A stretch of DNA of 64,000 nt from Tissierellales bacterium. Its GTDB lineage: Bacteria; Bacillota; Clostridia; Tissierellales; Sedimentibacteraceae. Below the pieces are notes generated by a model. It ran no database searches and was not told where the DNA came from. It saw only the letters and a list, made by a program, of their open reading frames with translations. Within the stretch, counting starts at the first letter, position 1; every line of letters starts with the position of its first letter. The stretch lies in assembly GCA_018433765.1 (NCBI GenBank), contig JAHDQO010000021.1:62001-126000 (forward strand). The letters run 5' to 3'. The translations under genes were made by a program, and so were the position numbers. Of this stretch, positions 27,073-35,754 are shown piece by piece.

Positions 27073-28343
27073 TCCTTTTCCTCCTTTTTATCTTCCAATT
27101 TATTTATATTTTTCTCCTTACTAAAGGATACGATAAATCCCATTGAAATAATCATTATAATAACAGCGACAATAAGTATCATTATATAAATATCAATTTT
27201 ATCTAATACCACACCATAAATCAAAGCTCCAAGAGGCATTCCGCCTTTACTGATTATTCCTACTATTGAAAAAACTCTCGACATATATTCATTAGGTGTT
27301 TCTTTCTGTATATATGTCTGCATTGGTATGTTTATGAACATAATTGATGTGTATAAGAAAAACAGCACTGCTGAAAAAAGTATGAAATACTGTAAACTGC
27401 TGTTTCCTAGATATGTCACTATAATAGGCATAATGATAAATGCAAAGCTAATCATCGTGACAACCAATGATACAATTCCAATAAACATCGGCTTCTTTAA
27501 ATCTATGTCTTTTTTTCTCCCTACAAGTATGCTACCTAGCAATGCACCTGAAAATAACACTACTTGTAAATAACCATATTGTCTATCCGAATAGTTTAGT
27601 TCTGTTCTAAAAAATAATGGGAGTACAATACTAAATATTGGCTGAATGAAAGCAAATATGACTAGAAAATATATGCTCAATTTCTTTATTATTGAGTTAT
27701 TTTTAATAAACTTTGCCCCTTCTGCCATATCATGCAAAATCTCACTTATGCCTCCCATAGAGTCAATTTTATTATGCTTATATTTAATCAATATTTCACT
27801 ACTGCTTGATATTAAGAATGAAATACCGTTAATTAGAAAAAGAACAGTAACTCCATACACTGTATAAAGTTGAACAGCTATAAGTGGTGCAACTAATCCA
27901 GATAAAATTCGTAAGGTAGCAACTTTTGAATTAGTTTTATTTAACTCTTCTTTAGGAACAATCTGCGGTATCATTCCTTTTGTTGCGGGATCAAACAAAC
28001 CATACATAAATGAGACAATAACTTGTATTACAAGTAACATAGCTATGTTCATTTTACCGATTGAAGATATATATGCTAGTAATAACACGAATATACCGCT
28101 TACAAAATCAGCTATAACCATTATTATCTTTCTATTAAGTCTATCTCCAATAACACCTGCTATAGGATACATTAGCAATATAGGTAATAACGACAGAAAT
28201 GAGAATAACCCAACGGTTGCTGCAGACCCTCCAATATCAATTATATATAAAGGCATAATTAGCATTTGTATACTTGATCCAATATCAGAAACTACTCTTC
28301 CAAATAAAAGAAGTATAAGATTTTTATTTCTATTTCTTCCCAA
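27069..28343 (-). CDS. MFS efflux protein of the TetR-controlled operon
   Basis: The 424-residue product has 12 helices and opens with RNKNLILLLFGRVVSDIGSS, of the same MFS_3 drug-efflux group as the gene at 20533. The loop GVIGDRLNRK is the motif A region. It starts with TTG behind GAGGTGAG, 25 bases after the TetR gene, and its stop overlaps the next ATG. Co-transcription with a phosphotransferase-like gene suggests combined efflux and modification of one compound. Confidence 0.88.
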   Translation of the reverse strand: MGRNRNKNLILLLFGRVVSDIGSSIQMLIMPLYIIDIGGSAATVGLFSFLSLLPILLMYPIAGVIGDRLNRKIIMVIADFVSGIFVLLLAYISSIGKMNIAMLLVIQVIVSFMYGLFDPATKGMIPQIVPKEELNKTNSKVATLRILSGLVAPLIAVQLYTVYGVTVLFLINGISFLISSSSEILIKYKHNKIDSMGGISEILHDMAEGAKFIKNNSIIKKLSIYFLVIFAFIQPIFSIVLPLFFRTELNYSDRQYGYLQVVLFSGALLGSILVGRKKDIDLKKPMFIGIVSLVVTMISFAFIIMPIIVTYLGNSSLQYFILFSAVLFFLYTSIMFINIPMQTYIQKETPNEYMSRVFSIVGIISKGGMPLGALIYGVVLDKIDIYIMILIVAVIIMIISMGFIVSFSKEKNINKLEDKKEEKE

Positions 28344-28368
28344 CAGCTCACCTCAGTTTTATTGATAG

Positions 28369-28992
28369 TTACTCTTTATAAAATTGTTCTCTAAAAAAAC
28401 TAATATACTCGTCTATTTCATTTATTAATGGTTCTTTTTCAAAGTTTTTACTACTTATTCTAGACGTATCCAAATGCTTTTGTATTATTCCCTTCAAAGA
28501 ATATTTTATTACATTTACCATTTTCTCAACATCTACCCCCTCCTTAACTTGACTAAAATCTAAATTGTAATTATAAAATTTATCTCTAATACCGGGAAAA
28601 AATTCTTCTGTTTGAGTATTAATTGAAGATTTAGATAATTTATCAGCATATTTAGTAAAAAACTCTAACATATAAGGAAATCTTAAAATCTGCTCTACTT
28701 TTATTATTAATGCTTGACGAAGTCGGTTAATAAAATCGCTATCATTCCAGTCTATTTTCTCTTTCAGATCAACTACAACTATTTTTACTGAAAAATATAC
28801 AAGAAAATCAAATAGCTCCTGCTTATCTTTAAAATAATGATACAGCAGTCCTCTTGATATGCCAGCTTGTGCAACCACCATATTTGTTGATGCTTTCTCT
28901 AAATCATTATTGCTAAAAACTTTAAATGCACTGTTTACTATTTTATATACTTTTTCATTTTCTATATCAATGTGTTCAAATCTTTTATCCAT
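28369..28992 (-). CDS. TetR-family repressor, head of the MFS/PEP-synthase-like operon
   Basis: Using the ATG at 28992, which has AAGGAG 8 bases upstream, the protein has 207 residues. An ATG at 29040 would run through the operator and is rejected. The helix-turn-helix is visible as AQAGISRGLLYHYFKDKQEL. The C-terminal half is a helical ligand domain. Its own promoter is wrapped in a 21-bp palindrome, so autorepression with release by ligand is very likely. Confidence 0.92.
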   Translation of the reverse strand: MDKRFEHIDIENEKVYKIVNSAFKVFSNNDLEKASTNMVVAQAGISRGLLYHYFKDKQELFDFLVYFSVKIVVVDLKEKIDWNDSDFINRLRQALIIKVEQILRFPYMLEFFTKYADKLSKSSINTQTEEFFPGIRDKFYNYNLDFSQVKEGVDVEKMVNVIKYSLKGIIQKHLDTSRISSKNFEKEPLINEIDEYISFFREQFYKE

Positions 28993-29017
28993 AATAAATA
29001 ACTCCTTATAAAACAAA

Positions 29018-29068
29018 ATTGACAACTTCTGTCTAATCATATTAACAGATTAGACAGAAGTTGTCAAT
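29018..29068 (-). promoter_or_regulatory. Promoter inside a perfect 21-bp inverted repeat (TetR operator)
   Basis: Arms 29018-29038 and 29048-29068 are exact reverse complements with a 9-base centre. For the minus strand, TTGACA lies in the right arm (29062-29067), followed after 17 bases by TAATAT in the centre. A repressor dimer pair on this site would block both promoter elements. Confidence 0.88.
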
Positions 29069-29108
29069 AATATAAACCTTGAATAGATACTCTTGTTAAT
29101 AAAATAAT

Positions 29109-29172
29109 AAGAGATATAACCAAGTTCATCTGCTATGATATCTTCATAACAGATGAATTGGTTATATCTCTT
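29109..29172 (-). terminator. Terminator of the GntR gene
   Basis: A long hairpin (about 23 bp with one bulged G; 29109-29132 with 29150-29172) is followed on the minus strand by an AT-rich, T-heavy tract. Confidence 0.75.
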
Positions 29173-29268
29173 TTGATAAAGAAAGTAGTAAACTTCTATT
29201 TACTCATCTTTCTCTAAGAACCGAAAGAAAATCAACCATCATTATGTTGACTGTTTATATAAAAAATA

Positions 29269-29937
29269 CTATCTATTGTAATCCTCAAGATCTTTTTCTA
29301 TAAATCTCAACCAATTCTCCTCCATTGCTTGCATAGCTGCTAATCTGTCATTGTTCTCAATGGCTTCTATAATACGGTAGTGCTCTTCGACACTTTTAGA
29401 ACTTGGAACTAATAAGTTGAAATTAAGATTTTCTACACGCCTTGCATATACCAATAGTTGATCATTATAAGTAATAAAATAAGGATTAGCTGAAAGCTTT
29501 AAAAAAACATTATGAAATTCATTGTCTTTTTCCCTAAGTTTCTCAAAATTTCTCTTATCGTTAGCTTGAGACATCTCTTTATTAACAGATTTTAATTGTT
29601 TAATCACATCATTGTCAATTTTATCAAATGAAAACTTTACTGCACCACTATGTATGCAGGAAAGAGATTTGTACACATTACGTAAATCTTCTGTGTCAAT
29701 CAGAGTTACCCTAGTACCTTTACTAGGAATTATTTCCACAAGATTTTGATCTGAAAGCATTTGGAAAGCCTCTCGTACAGGAGTACGGCTTACTGAGAAA
29801 TAATCTGAAATTTTGGTATCAACAAGTTTCTCTCCAGGTCTAAGCGTTCCATCAACTATCCAGTCACGCAGAGTGTCGTATACAATTGTTCTTGCTGATT
29901 TTCTATCTATTGATTTTTTTTTAGGTGGTATTGGCAT
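29269..29937 (-). CDS. GntR/FadR-family regulator (FCD domain)
   Basis: The start is the ATG at 29937 behind AGGAG, giving 222 residues. The winged helix is visible as LRDWIVDGTLRPGEKL and SVSRTPVREAFQML, and the C-terminal helical FCD domain has the metal-binding type of Asp/His positions (residues EFHNVF and EEHYRII). FadR-type proteins bind acidic or amino-acid-derived ligands. It is divergent from the ygeX operon across a 425-base gap, so it is the likely regulator of that pathway. An inverted repeat overlapping the operon promoter is a candidate binding site. Confidence 0.9.
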   Translation of the reverse strand: MPIPPKKKSIDRKSARTIVYDTLRDWIVDGTLRPGEKLVDTKISDYFSVSRTPVREAFQMLSDQNLVEIIPSKGTRVTLIDTEDLRNVYKSLSCIHSGAVKFSFDKIDNDVIKQLKSVNKEMSQANDKRNFEKLREKDNEFHNVFLKLSANPYFITYNDQLLVYARRVENLNFNLLVPSSKSVEEHYRIIEAIENNDRLAAMQAMEENWLRFIEKDLEDYNR

Positions 29938-30097
29938 TTTTCTTTTCTCCTGAATCATTTTCAATCAATTTATTATACTTTGTTACCTTTAAAATTGCAA
30001 ATATTAATATCTTTTCGTTACTGTCAAGTAAAAGTTAACAACTTTTCTCTACATATATGGCTTTAGACACTATATTGATAAATTGTATCTTATTGTA

Positions 30098-30147
30098 AAA
30101 TTCATATAATATTTCTTGTTGACATTATTATATGAATTTGATAATAT
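30098..30147 (+). promoter_or_regulatory. Promoter of the ygeX operon with overlapping 13-bp inverted repeat
   Basis: A -35 TTGACA (30119-30124), a 17-base spacer and -10 TAATAT (30142-30147) are seen. Inverted arms at 30098-30110 and 30127-30139 straddle the -35 and fill the spacer, a plausible operator for the divergent GntR regulator. Confidence 0.72.
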
Positions 30148-30201
30148 GTACTCACAAGCGATATGCAATATATCGCATATCTCATAAATGACTAGATTAA
30201 A

Positions 30202-30342
30202 GGTAGTGTAACGTATCATGTAAAAATAAGTAGCAAAAATATAAACATCAGAACTTAGAAATTCGCATTTTTAGGACATGTTACCAATACTCATAAGCAT
30301 ATCTTTAGAATAAAATTAAGTGTGTTTATTTGACACTACCCG
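30202..30342 (+). promoter_or_regulatory. Structured 5' leader of ygeX (possible cis-regulatory RNA)
   Basis: The transcript from the promoter at 30119 would have about 210 untranslated bases. An 8-bp helix (30202-30209 with 30335-30342) can close the region just before the ribosome site, enclosing smaller pairings such as CATGT (30217-30221) with ACATG (30274-30278). This resembles the closing stem of an aptamer, but no known riboswitch class is recognised. There is no obvious terminator hairpin, so control of translation would be expected if it acts at all. Confidence 0.35.
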
Positions 30343-30361
30343 ATTAAATCAGGAGGATAGA

Positions 30362-31570
30362 ATGAATAATGTAGAAATATTTATCAAAAATCGCAAACTT
30401 CCAAAAAGGGACACGATTAAACTGTTCAGTATGGAAAAAGCAAAAAAAGTTATGAAATATCACCGCAGTTTTGAGCAATACAAACAAACCCCTTTGATTA
30501 AGCTTTCTTCCCTTGCAGAGGAGATAGGAGTAAAGAACATATATATAAAGGATGAGTCAAAAAGATTTGATCTCAATGCTTTTAAGGTGTTGGGTGGTAG
30601 CTATGGAATAGCTAATTGTATAGCTGAAAAATTGGGATGTAATGTAGACGAAATTACTATAGATAAACTTAAAACTCCAGAAGCAAAGGCAAAACTGAGC
30701 GAAATAACCTTCATAACAGCAACGGATGGTAACCACGGAAGAGGCATAGCGTGGACTGCTCGAGAAATTGGTTGTAAGGCTGTTATATATATGCCCTGCG
30801 ATACTGTTCAGAGTAGAATTGACCATGTTAGAAAATTAGGTGCAGAAGTGCACAAAACCAAAATGCATTTTGATGATACTGCTCGTTTTGCATTTGAAGA
30901 ATCAAAGAAAAATAGCTGGATAATGGTACAGGACACAACGTTTGAAGATTATACTGATTTCCCATCATGGTGTATGCAAGGATACACAACTATGTCTTGT
31001 GAAGTATATGAAGAATTAGAAAAACATCATATCAAACCTACACACATATTTATACAAGCTGGTGCTGGATCACTTGCAGGTTCTGTTGCAGGATTTTTCG
31101 GTAGTGTATATGGCGAAAATAGACCAATACTTACTACTGTAGAAGCTAAAAACTGCGGATGTATCAAAGCTACAGCAGAGGCAAACGATAGCAAACTTCA
31201 TATAGTAGAAGGAAATCTCAAAACTATAATGGCAGGACTTTCTGTTGGAGAAGTATGCAGCATAGGTTGGGAAGTACTTGACGAATATGCCGATGCTCAT
31301 GCACTGTGTGATGATACGGTTAGTGCAAAAGGTATGAGAGTACTAGCAGCACCAATAGGTGATGACGAAAAAGTAGTTTCAGGCGAATCCGGATCAGTAG
31401 GTTTGGGTATGTTAGTAGAAGTTATGAGCAATCCTCAACTTAAAGGTATCCGTGATAAACTACAACTTGATGAAAACTCCATAGTGTTGTGTTTCAATAC
31501 AGAAGGAGATACTGACCCTGAAAATTACAAAAAAATAGTGTGGGAAGGGGCATATCCAAATGTCAGATAA
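30362..31570 (+). CDS. ygeX: Diaminopropionate ammonia-lyase
   Basis: This fold-type II PLP enzyme of 402 residues converts 2,3-diaminopropionate to pyruvate and two ammonia. The PLP lysine is Lys75 in NAFKVLGGS, and TATDGNHGRG forms the ring-binding loop. The start is the ATG at 30362, with AGGAGG 7 bases upstream; an in-frame ATG at 30320 lies in the leader. It heads the operon and overlaps the next gene by 11 bases. YgeX and YgeY are neighbours in E. coli as well, which supports the call. Confidence 0.92.
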   Translation: MNNVEIFIKNRKLPKRDTIKLFSMEKAKKVMKYHRSFEQYKQTPLIKLSSLAEEIGVKNIYIKDESKRFDLNAFKVLGGSYGIANCIAEKLGCNVDEITIDKLKTPEAKAKLSEITFITATDGNHGRGIAWTAREIGCKAVIYMPCDTVQSRIDHVRKLGAEVHKTKMHFDDTARFAFEESKKNSWIMVQDTTFEDYTDFPSWCMQGYTTMSCEVYEELEKHHIKPTHIFIQAGAGSLAGSVAGFFGSVYGENRPILTTVEAKNCGCIKATAEANDSKLHIVEGNLKTIMAGLSVGEVCSIGWEVLDEYADAHALCDDTVSAKGMRVLAAPIGDDEKVVSGESGSVGLGMLVEVMSNPQLKGIRDKLQLDENSIVLCFNTEGDTDPENYKKIVWEGAYPNVR

Positions 31571-32768
31571 ATGTTCTAAGAACAAAGATATTGTTTATAA
31601 TATATCTCAAATAAGCGATGAACTTTCTGATGAAATGTTGGAATTTTTCCGCAATTTAGTGCAAATAGAAAGTTACACTGGAAATGAAGGAGAGATAGCC
31701 AAAGTTATATACAATAAGATGCTGGAGTTAGATTATGACAAGGTCTGGCAGGACAAATATGGTAATGTAATAGGCCAGATAGGAAATGGCAGTACCGCAA
31801 TATATTTTGATTCTCACATGGATACCGTGGGAGTAAACGATTCCTCTGAATGGATATTAGATCCGTTTGGTGCAGAAATAAAGGATGGAGATGTTTACGG
31901 CAGAGGCAGTGCAGATATGAAAAGTGGTCTTGTATCCTCAATGTATGCAGGTGCTATAATGAAAAAGCTTGGCTGTGTGAAGGATAAAAAAATATATATA
32001 GCTGCTACTGTTATGGAAGAAGATCTTGACGGAGTTGCAACAATGGAATTACTCAAAAGCTTGGATACTACACCTAAGTATGCCATTATGTGTGAACCTA
32101 CTTGCCTTAATATAGGTATAGGTCACAAAGGTAGAGCGCTGACAAAGATAACAGTAAATGGAAAAGCTGCTCATGGCAGCCGTCCTGACCTCGGTGTAAA
32201 TCCAACATATGCTTTGGCAGAAGTTCTGCAAAGAGTTCAAAGTTGGGGAGAAAAGCTTATGGCAAAAGGCTCCGAAAACAGCACTGTAGCAGTAACAACA
32301 ATAGAAAGCACCACCGATTCTTTTAATTCAATTCCTCGTTCAGCAGCACTGTATATAGATCACAGACTTTCTGTAAATGATAATGAAGCTTCACTTGCAA
32401 GTACTATGGATAAACTTATTGAAGATATAGATGCAGAATGGGAAATTTGTGATTTCCCAGCAAAAACATGGACTGGTGAGCAGTTAATGCTTCATTCAAT
32501 GCATCCTGCATGGGAAATCCCCAAAGAACATGAGTTATCAGTAAGTGCTTTAAAAGCATGTAAGAAGATGGGGAGGCAAAAATCAGAAGCTATAAAACTT
32601 GGTTTTTCCACCAATGCTGTCACAACAGCAGGTAGATGTAAAATACCTACTATTGTTATCGGTCCGGGAGATGTTCAATATGCACATATGACAAATGAGC
32701 ATTGTCCGGTTAAAGATATAACAGACGCATGTAAAATTTATACATATATGTGTCACCTAATCCCTTAA
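31560..32768 (+). CDS. ygeY: YgeY-type M20-family metallohydrolase
   Basis: The 402-residue protein has the two-zinc site of the M20 family: His86 (SHMD), Asp119 (GSADMKSG), Glu153/Glu154 (MEED), Glu in CEPTC, and a late His in QYAHMTNEH. The insertion domain starts near GKAAHGSRP. M20 enzymes remove acyl or aminoacyl groups from amino nitrogen. The pairing with ygeX suggests release of free diaminopropionate, or a related diamino acid, from an N-substituted precursor. The exact substrate of YgeY is not established to my knowledge. Confidence 0.9.
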   Translation: MSDKCSKNKDIVYNISQISDELSDEMLEFFRNLVQIESYTGNEGEIAKVIYNKMLELDYDKVWQDKYGNVIGQIGNGSTAIYFDSHMDTVGVNDSSEWILDPFGAEIKDGDVYGRGSADMKSGLVSSMYAGAIMKKLGCVKDKKIYIAATVMEEDLDGVATMELLKSLDTTPKYAIMCEPTCLNIGIGHKGRALTKITVNGKAAHGSRPDLGVNPTYALAEVLQRVQSWGEKLMAKGSENSTVAVTTIESTTDSFNSIPRSAALYIDHRLSVNDNEASLASTMDKLIEDIDAEWEICDFPAKTWTGEQLMLHSMHPAWEIPKEHELSVSALKACKKMGRQKSEAIKLGFSTNAVTTAGRCKIPTIVIGPGDVQYAHMTNEHCPVKDITDACKIYTYMCHLIP

Positions 32769-32794
32769 AATTATAGAGAGGAGTATGTATTAAA

Positions 32795-34312
32795 ATGGCT
32801 AAAAAACCGCAAGAAAAAAAGGCACTCGGGTTTTCTTCACCGCTTACCCTAGCGATTGCAATGATCGCAGGCTCGGTGGGGACAGGTAACATTTGGAGAT
32901 TTCCTCGTGTTACAGCAACAAATGGAGGTGGAGCATTCGTTATTGCATATGTTCTTCTGATGATTCTAGCAATAATACCTTTAATGATGGGAGAACACGC
33001 AATAGGTCGTGCCACAAGACATGGACTCCCTGGTGCTTTTCGTGACTTCATAGGTACAAAAAAGTCTACTTGGTTTGGTTCTTTCGTATGGACCGTAGTT
33101 GCAATTATGACTGCTTACTATACAGTAGTAGTTGCTTGGGTAGCATACTACTTTGGATTGGCATTGACAAACGGGTACGCAGGAGTTGATAAACAACCGC
33201 TATTTGATTCCGTTACCAATGGTAATATTATTACAGTTATTCTTTTTGCACTTCTTCTGGGAATTGCCGCATATATTGCATATAAGGGTGTTTCCGGCAT
33301 AGAAAAGGCTAATAAAATATTTTTACCCATACTTTTTGTCTGCCTTATAATTATAGCTATTAGAACACTTACACTTCCGGGCACAGCCTCCGGTTTCAAT
33401 TATTTATTTGACTTTGAAGTAAGTAGTTTCTTCAATTTTAAAATGTGGCTGGAAGCACTTACACAGGCTTTATGGTCAGCAGGTCCTGGTTGGGGTATAT
33501 GTATAGCATACGCTGTTTATTCCAATCAAAAATCAGACATTGCACTTGCTTCTACTATCCAAGGACTTGGCGATATTGCTGTAGCACTTCTTTCAGGTAT
33601 AGCTATTATTCCTGCACTGTTTGCTATGTCTTCAAGTCCAACCGAAGCTATGTCTATCTGTGCTTCAGGTAATAACGGCCTTGCATTCATCGCACTCACT
33701 GGAATTTTTGAAAAAATACCCGGCGGTCAAATTATGGGAATGCTGTTTTTCGCATCACTTATAATGGCAGGTCTTTCTTCTATAGTTGCTTGTTTCACAA
33801 TACTTGCACAGCCTTTCGCAGATGCTAAGGTAAATAAGAAAAAGTCTATGTTAGGTCTATTTATTGCAACAGTTATCATTGGTATTCCTTCTGCATGGAG
33901 CATAAACTTTTTCAACAACCAGGACTTCGTCGTTGGTATGGGTATGGTTATAGGTGCTGTATTCTCATGTTATGCACTTATCAAATATGGAACAGAAAAT
34001 GCACGTACAAAACTCATAAACAACAAATACACAGGTATTCATATGAATAAGTGGTGGAACATAGCAGTCACATTTGTTGTACCATTAATGGCTATTATTA
34101 TGTTTAGCTGGTGGTGTATACGTTCCGTGGGCTGGAATCCTGACTGGTGGAATCCTTTTGGAACATATTCTATAGGTACACTGGTATTACAGCTTGGAGG
34201 CATTAGTTTACTTTGTCTGTTATTCAACAATAAGATTGCAGAGTCAGCAGGTCCAAAGCTGTTTGATAATGAAAACTTTCCACCTGTACAAGATAACGGT
34301 TTCAGTAAGTAA
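32795..34312 (+). CDS. Sodium-dependent NSS-family amino acid transporter
   Basis: The 505-residue protein has the NSS signature at the N-terminus (GSVGTGNIWRFPRVT), forming part of the sodium and substrate site in helix 1, and about 12 helices. Family members import amino acids with sodium. It starts 26 bases after ygeY and is followed at once by a MetS-like subunit. By position it takes up the substrate of the YgeX/YgeY pathway. Confidence 0.92.
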   Translation: MAKKPQEKKALGFSSPLTLAIAMIAGSVGTGNIWRFPRVTATNGGGAFVIAYVLLMILAIIPLMMGEHAIGRATRHGLPGAFRDFIGTKKSTWFGSFVWTVVAIMTAYYTVVVAWVAYYFGLALTNGYAGVDKQPLFDSVTNGNIITVILFALLLGIAAYIAYKGVSGIEKANKIFLPILFVCLIIIAIRTLTLPGTASGFNYLFDFEVSSFFNFKMWLEALTQALWSAGPGWGICIAYAVYSNQKSDIALASTIQGLGDIAVALLSGIAIIPALFAMSSSPTEAMSICASGNNGLAFIALTGIFEKIPGGQIMGMLFFASLIMAGLSSIVACFTILAQPFADAKVNKKKSMLGLFIATVIIGIPSAWSINFFNNQDFVVGMGMVIGAVFSCYALIKYGTENARTKLINNKYTGIHMNKWWNIAVTFVVPLMAIIMFSWWCIRSVGWNPDWWNPFGTYSIGTLVLQLGGISLLCLLFNNKIAESAGPKLFDNENFPPVQDNGFSK

Positions 34313-34334
34313 ATTAATTAAGGAGGATAATCAA

Positions 34335-34460
34335 ATGACAACAAAAGCAATAGTAATGATGATTCTCATTCTGGGCGGAGTCTGGGGTGGAATGATAGTT
34401 TCAATGGCTAAACTGCAAAGTATGAATAAAAATCAAGCACTAAAGGAGGATAAATATTAA
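34335..34460 (+). CDS. MetS-like small subunit of the NSS transporter
   Basis: A 41-residue protein starts at 34335 with AGGAGG 9 bases upstream. It has one hydrophobic helix (about residues 5-24, MILILGGVWGGMIVSMA) and a short polar tail, matching the MetS/MmpA family that accompanies bacterial NSS transporters such as MetP. An in-frame ORF reaching back to 34194 overlaps the transporter and is not the gene. It is too short for routine gene callers. Confidence 0.82.
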   Translation: MTTKAIVMMILILGGVWGGMIVSMAKLQSMNKNQALKEDKY

Positions 34461-34461
34461 T

Positions 34462-35619
34462 ATGGACATATTAGAAATTGGCGTACAAGAACTTCAAGGC
34501 AGAATTAATCTCTGTCAAAAAAAGATGAGTGATAAGGGTATGGCAGGTATGGTAGTTACAGGGGACCAAAACATAGCATATTATGCAAATTTTCTAAGCC
34601 CTTGCAGATGGAATACTTTTACAAGACCAACATTTATGTTTATTCCTGTAAAAGGTACAGCTGTCCTATTCACACAGATAATGTTTACACCAGTAGCACA
34701 AGAAAAGGCTACCTGTTATGATCAGAAAAACTTTGACAGCCTTTTAGGACCAACTATTCAAGAACTAGTAGACGTAATGGAAGAACTCCATATGACTAAA
34801 GGTAACATTGGCTTTGAACTTGGACATGAACAGAGAATAGGTTTTCAAGTTGATATGTTCTTATCTCTCAAGGATGCTCTGCCTGATGCTGAGTTTGTAG
34901 ATGCTACAGACATAATCTGGAGTCAGCGTCTTATTAAGTCAGAAGCCGAGATAGCTTGTATTAGACGTGCATGTCAAGCAACAAGTTACGCATTTGACCG
35001 AGTATATGAAAATGTTAAATCTGGCATGACAGAAAGAGATATCACAATGATGGCTCAGAAATATATGATAGATGGCGGCGCTGAACGCCCAGGATTCCAT
35101 ATAATCACAGCTGGTCCTGGTGGATATAACAGAATTTGTGACACAGGAAGAAACCGCAAGTTGCAGGATGGAGATTTTCTCTGGCTGGATATGGGAGCTG
35201 TTTATAATGGCTATTGGGCAGACTTCTGCCGTTCTGGCGTAGTAGGTGAAATCTCTGAAAAGCAAAACCACATGCAAAATCTTGTTCATGAAGTTACAAT
35301 GGAAGCTGCAGAGATGCTTCGCCCAGGTGTAAATGTTAAAGAAGTTGCACAGGCTTGTATTGATGGTATGAGAAAACGTGGCGTAGATGTTAATTTTGAA
35401 TGCGGCCGTATGGGTCATGGTATCGGTCTTAACAGCACTGAACCACCTTCAGTAACAATTCATGACGATTTGATACTTGAAGAAGGTATGGTTATTGCTT
35501 TAGAGCCTGGTATCTCCACAGACTATGGATTATTCGATATTGAAGAAATCTTTGTTGTTAGAAAAAATGGCGGCGAGTGCTTGTCAGACAGTGATAGAAG
35601 ACTTCACATTATACCGTAA
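34462..35619 (+). CDS. M24-family metallohydrolase (Xaa-Pro peptidase / ectoine-hydrolase-like)
   Basis: The 385-residue protein has an N-terminal creatinase-like domain and a pita-bread domain with the five metal ligands visible: Asp243 (LDMG), Asp254 (WADFC), His319 (GHGIG), Glu348 (LEPG) and Glu361 or 362. The family splits Xaa-Pro peptides, creatine and ectoine-type rings. The gene begins one base after the MetS-like stop and ends the operon. In this context it may open or cut the N-substituted diamino acid imported by the NSS carrier. Confidence 0.85.
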   Translation: MDILEIGVQELQGRINLCQKKMSDKGMAGMVVTGDQNIAYYANFLSPCRWNTFTRPTFMFIPVKGTAVLFTQIMFTPVAQEKATCYDQKNFDSLLGPTIQELVDVMEELHMTKGNIGFELGHEQRIGFQVDMFLSLKDALPDAEFVDATDIIWSQRLIKSEAEIACIRRACQATSYAFDRVYENVKSGMTERDITMMAQKYMIDGGAERPGFHIITAGPGGYNRICDTGRNRKLQDGDFLWLDMGAVYNGYWADFCRSGVVGEISEKQNHMQNLVHEVTMEAAEMLRPGVNVKEVAQACIDGMRKRGVDVNFECGRMGHGIGLNSTEPPSVTIHDDLILEEGMVIALEPGISTDYGLFDIEEIFVVRKNGGECLSDSDRRLHIIP

Positions 35620-35636
35620 ATTAAAAAGTAATATAG

Positions 35637-35677
35637 TCCGAACCCTTTACCAGTAGGTTAAGGGTTCGGATTTTTTT
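35637..35677 (+). terminator. Terminator of the ygeX operon
   Basis: An 11-bp GC-rich stem (35637-35647 with 35660-35670) and 12-base loop are followed by seven T. Confidence 0.95.
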
Positions 35678-35754
35678 ACTGAAATCATAGTTAAATTTAT
35701 TACTAAAACTCCTATTTCATTCTTATTCGCGATACACTAAAAAAATATGTGTTA

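Noticed and set aside
34194-34334. Extended ORF of 88 residues that includes the MetS-like peptide
   Set aside because: Its first 47 codons overlap the NSS transporter in another frame; the ribosome site and family similarity start only at 34335.
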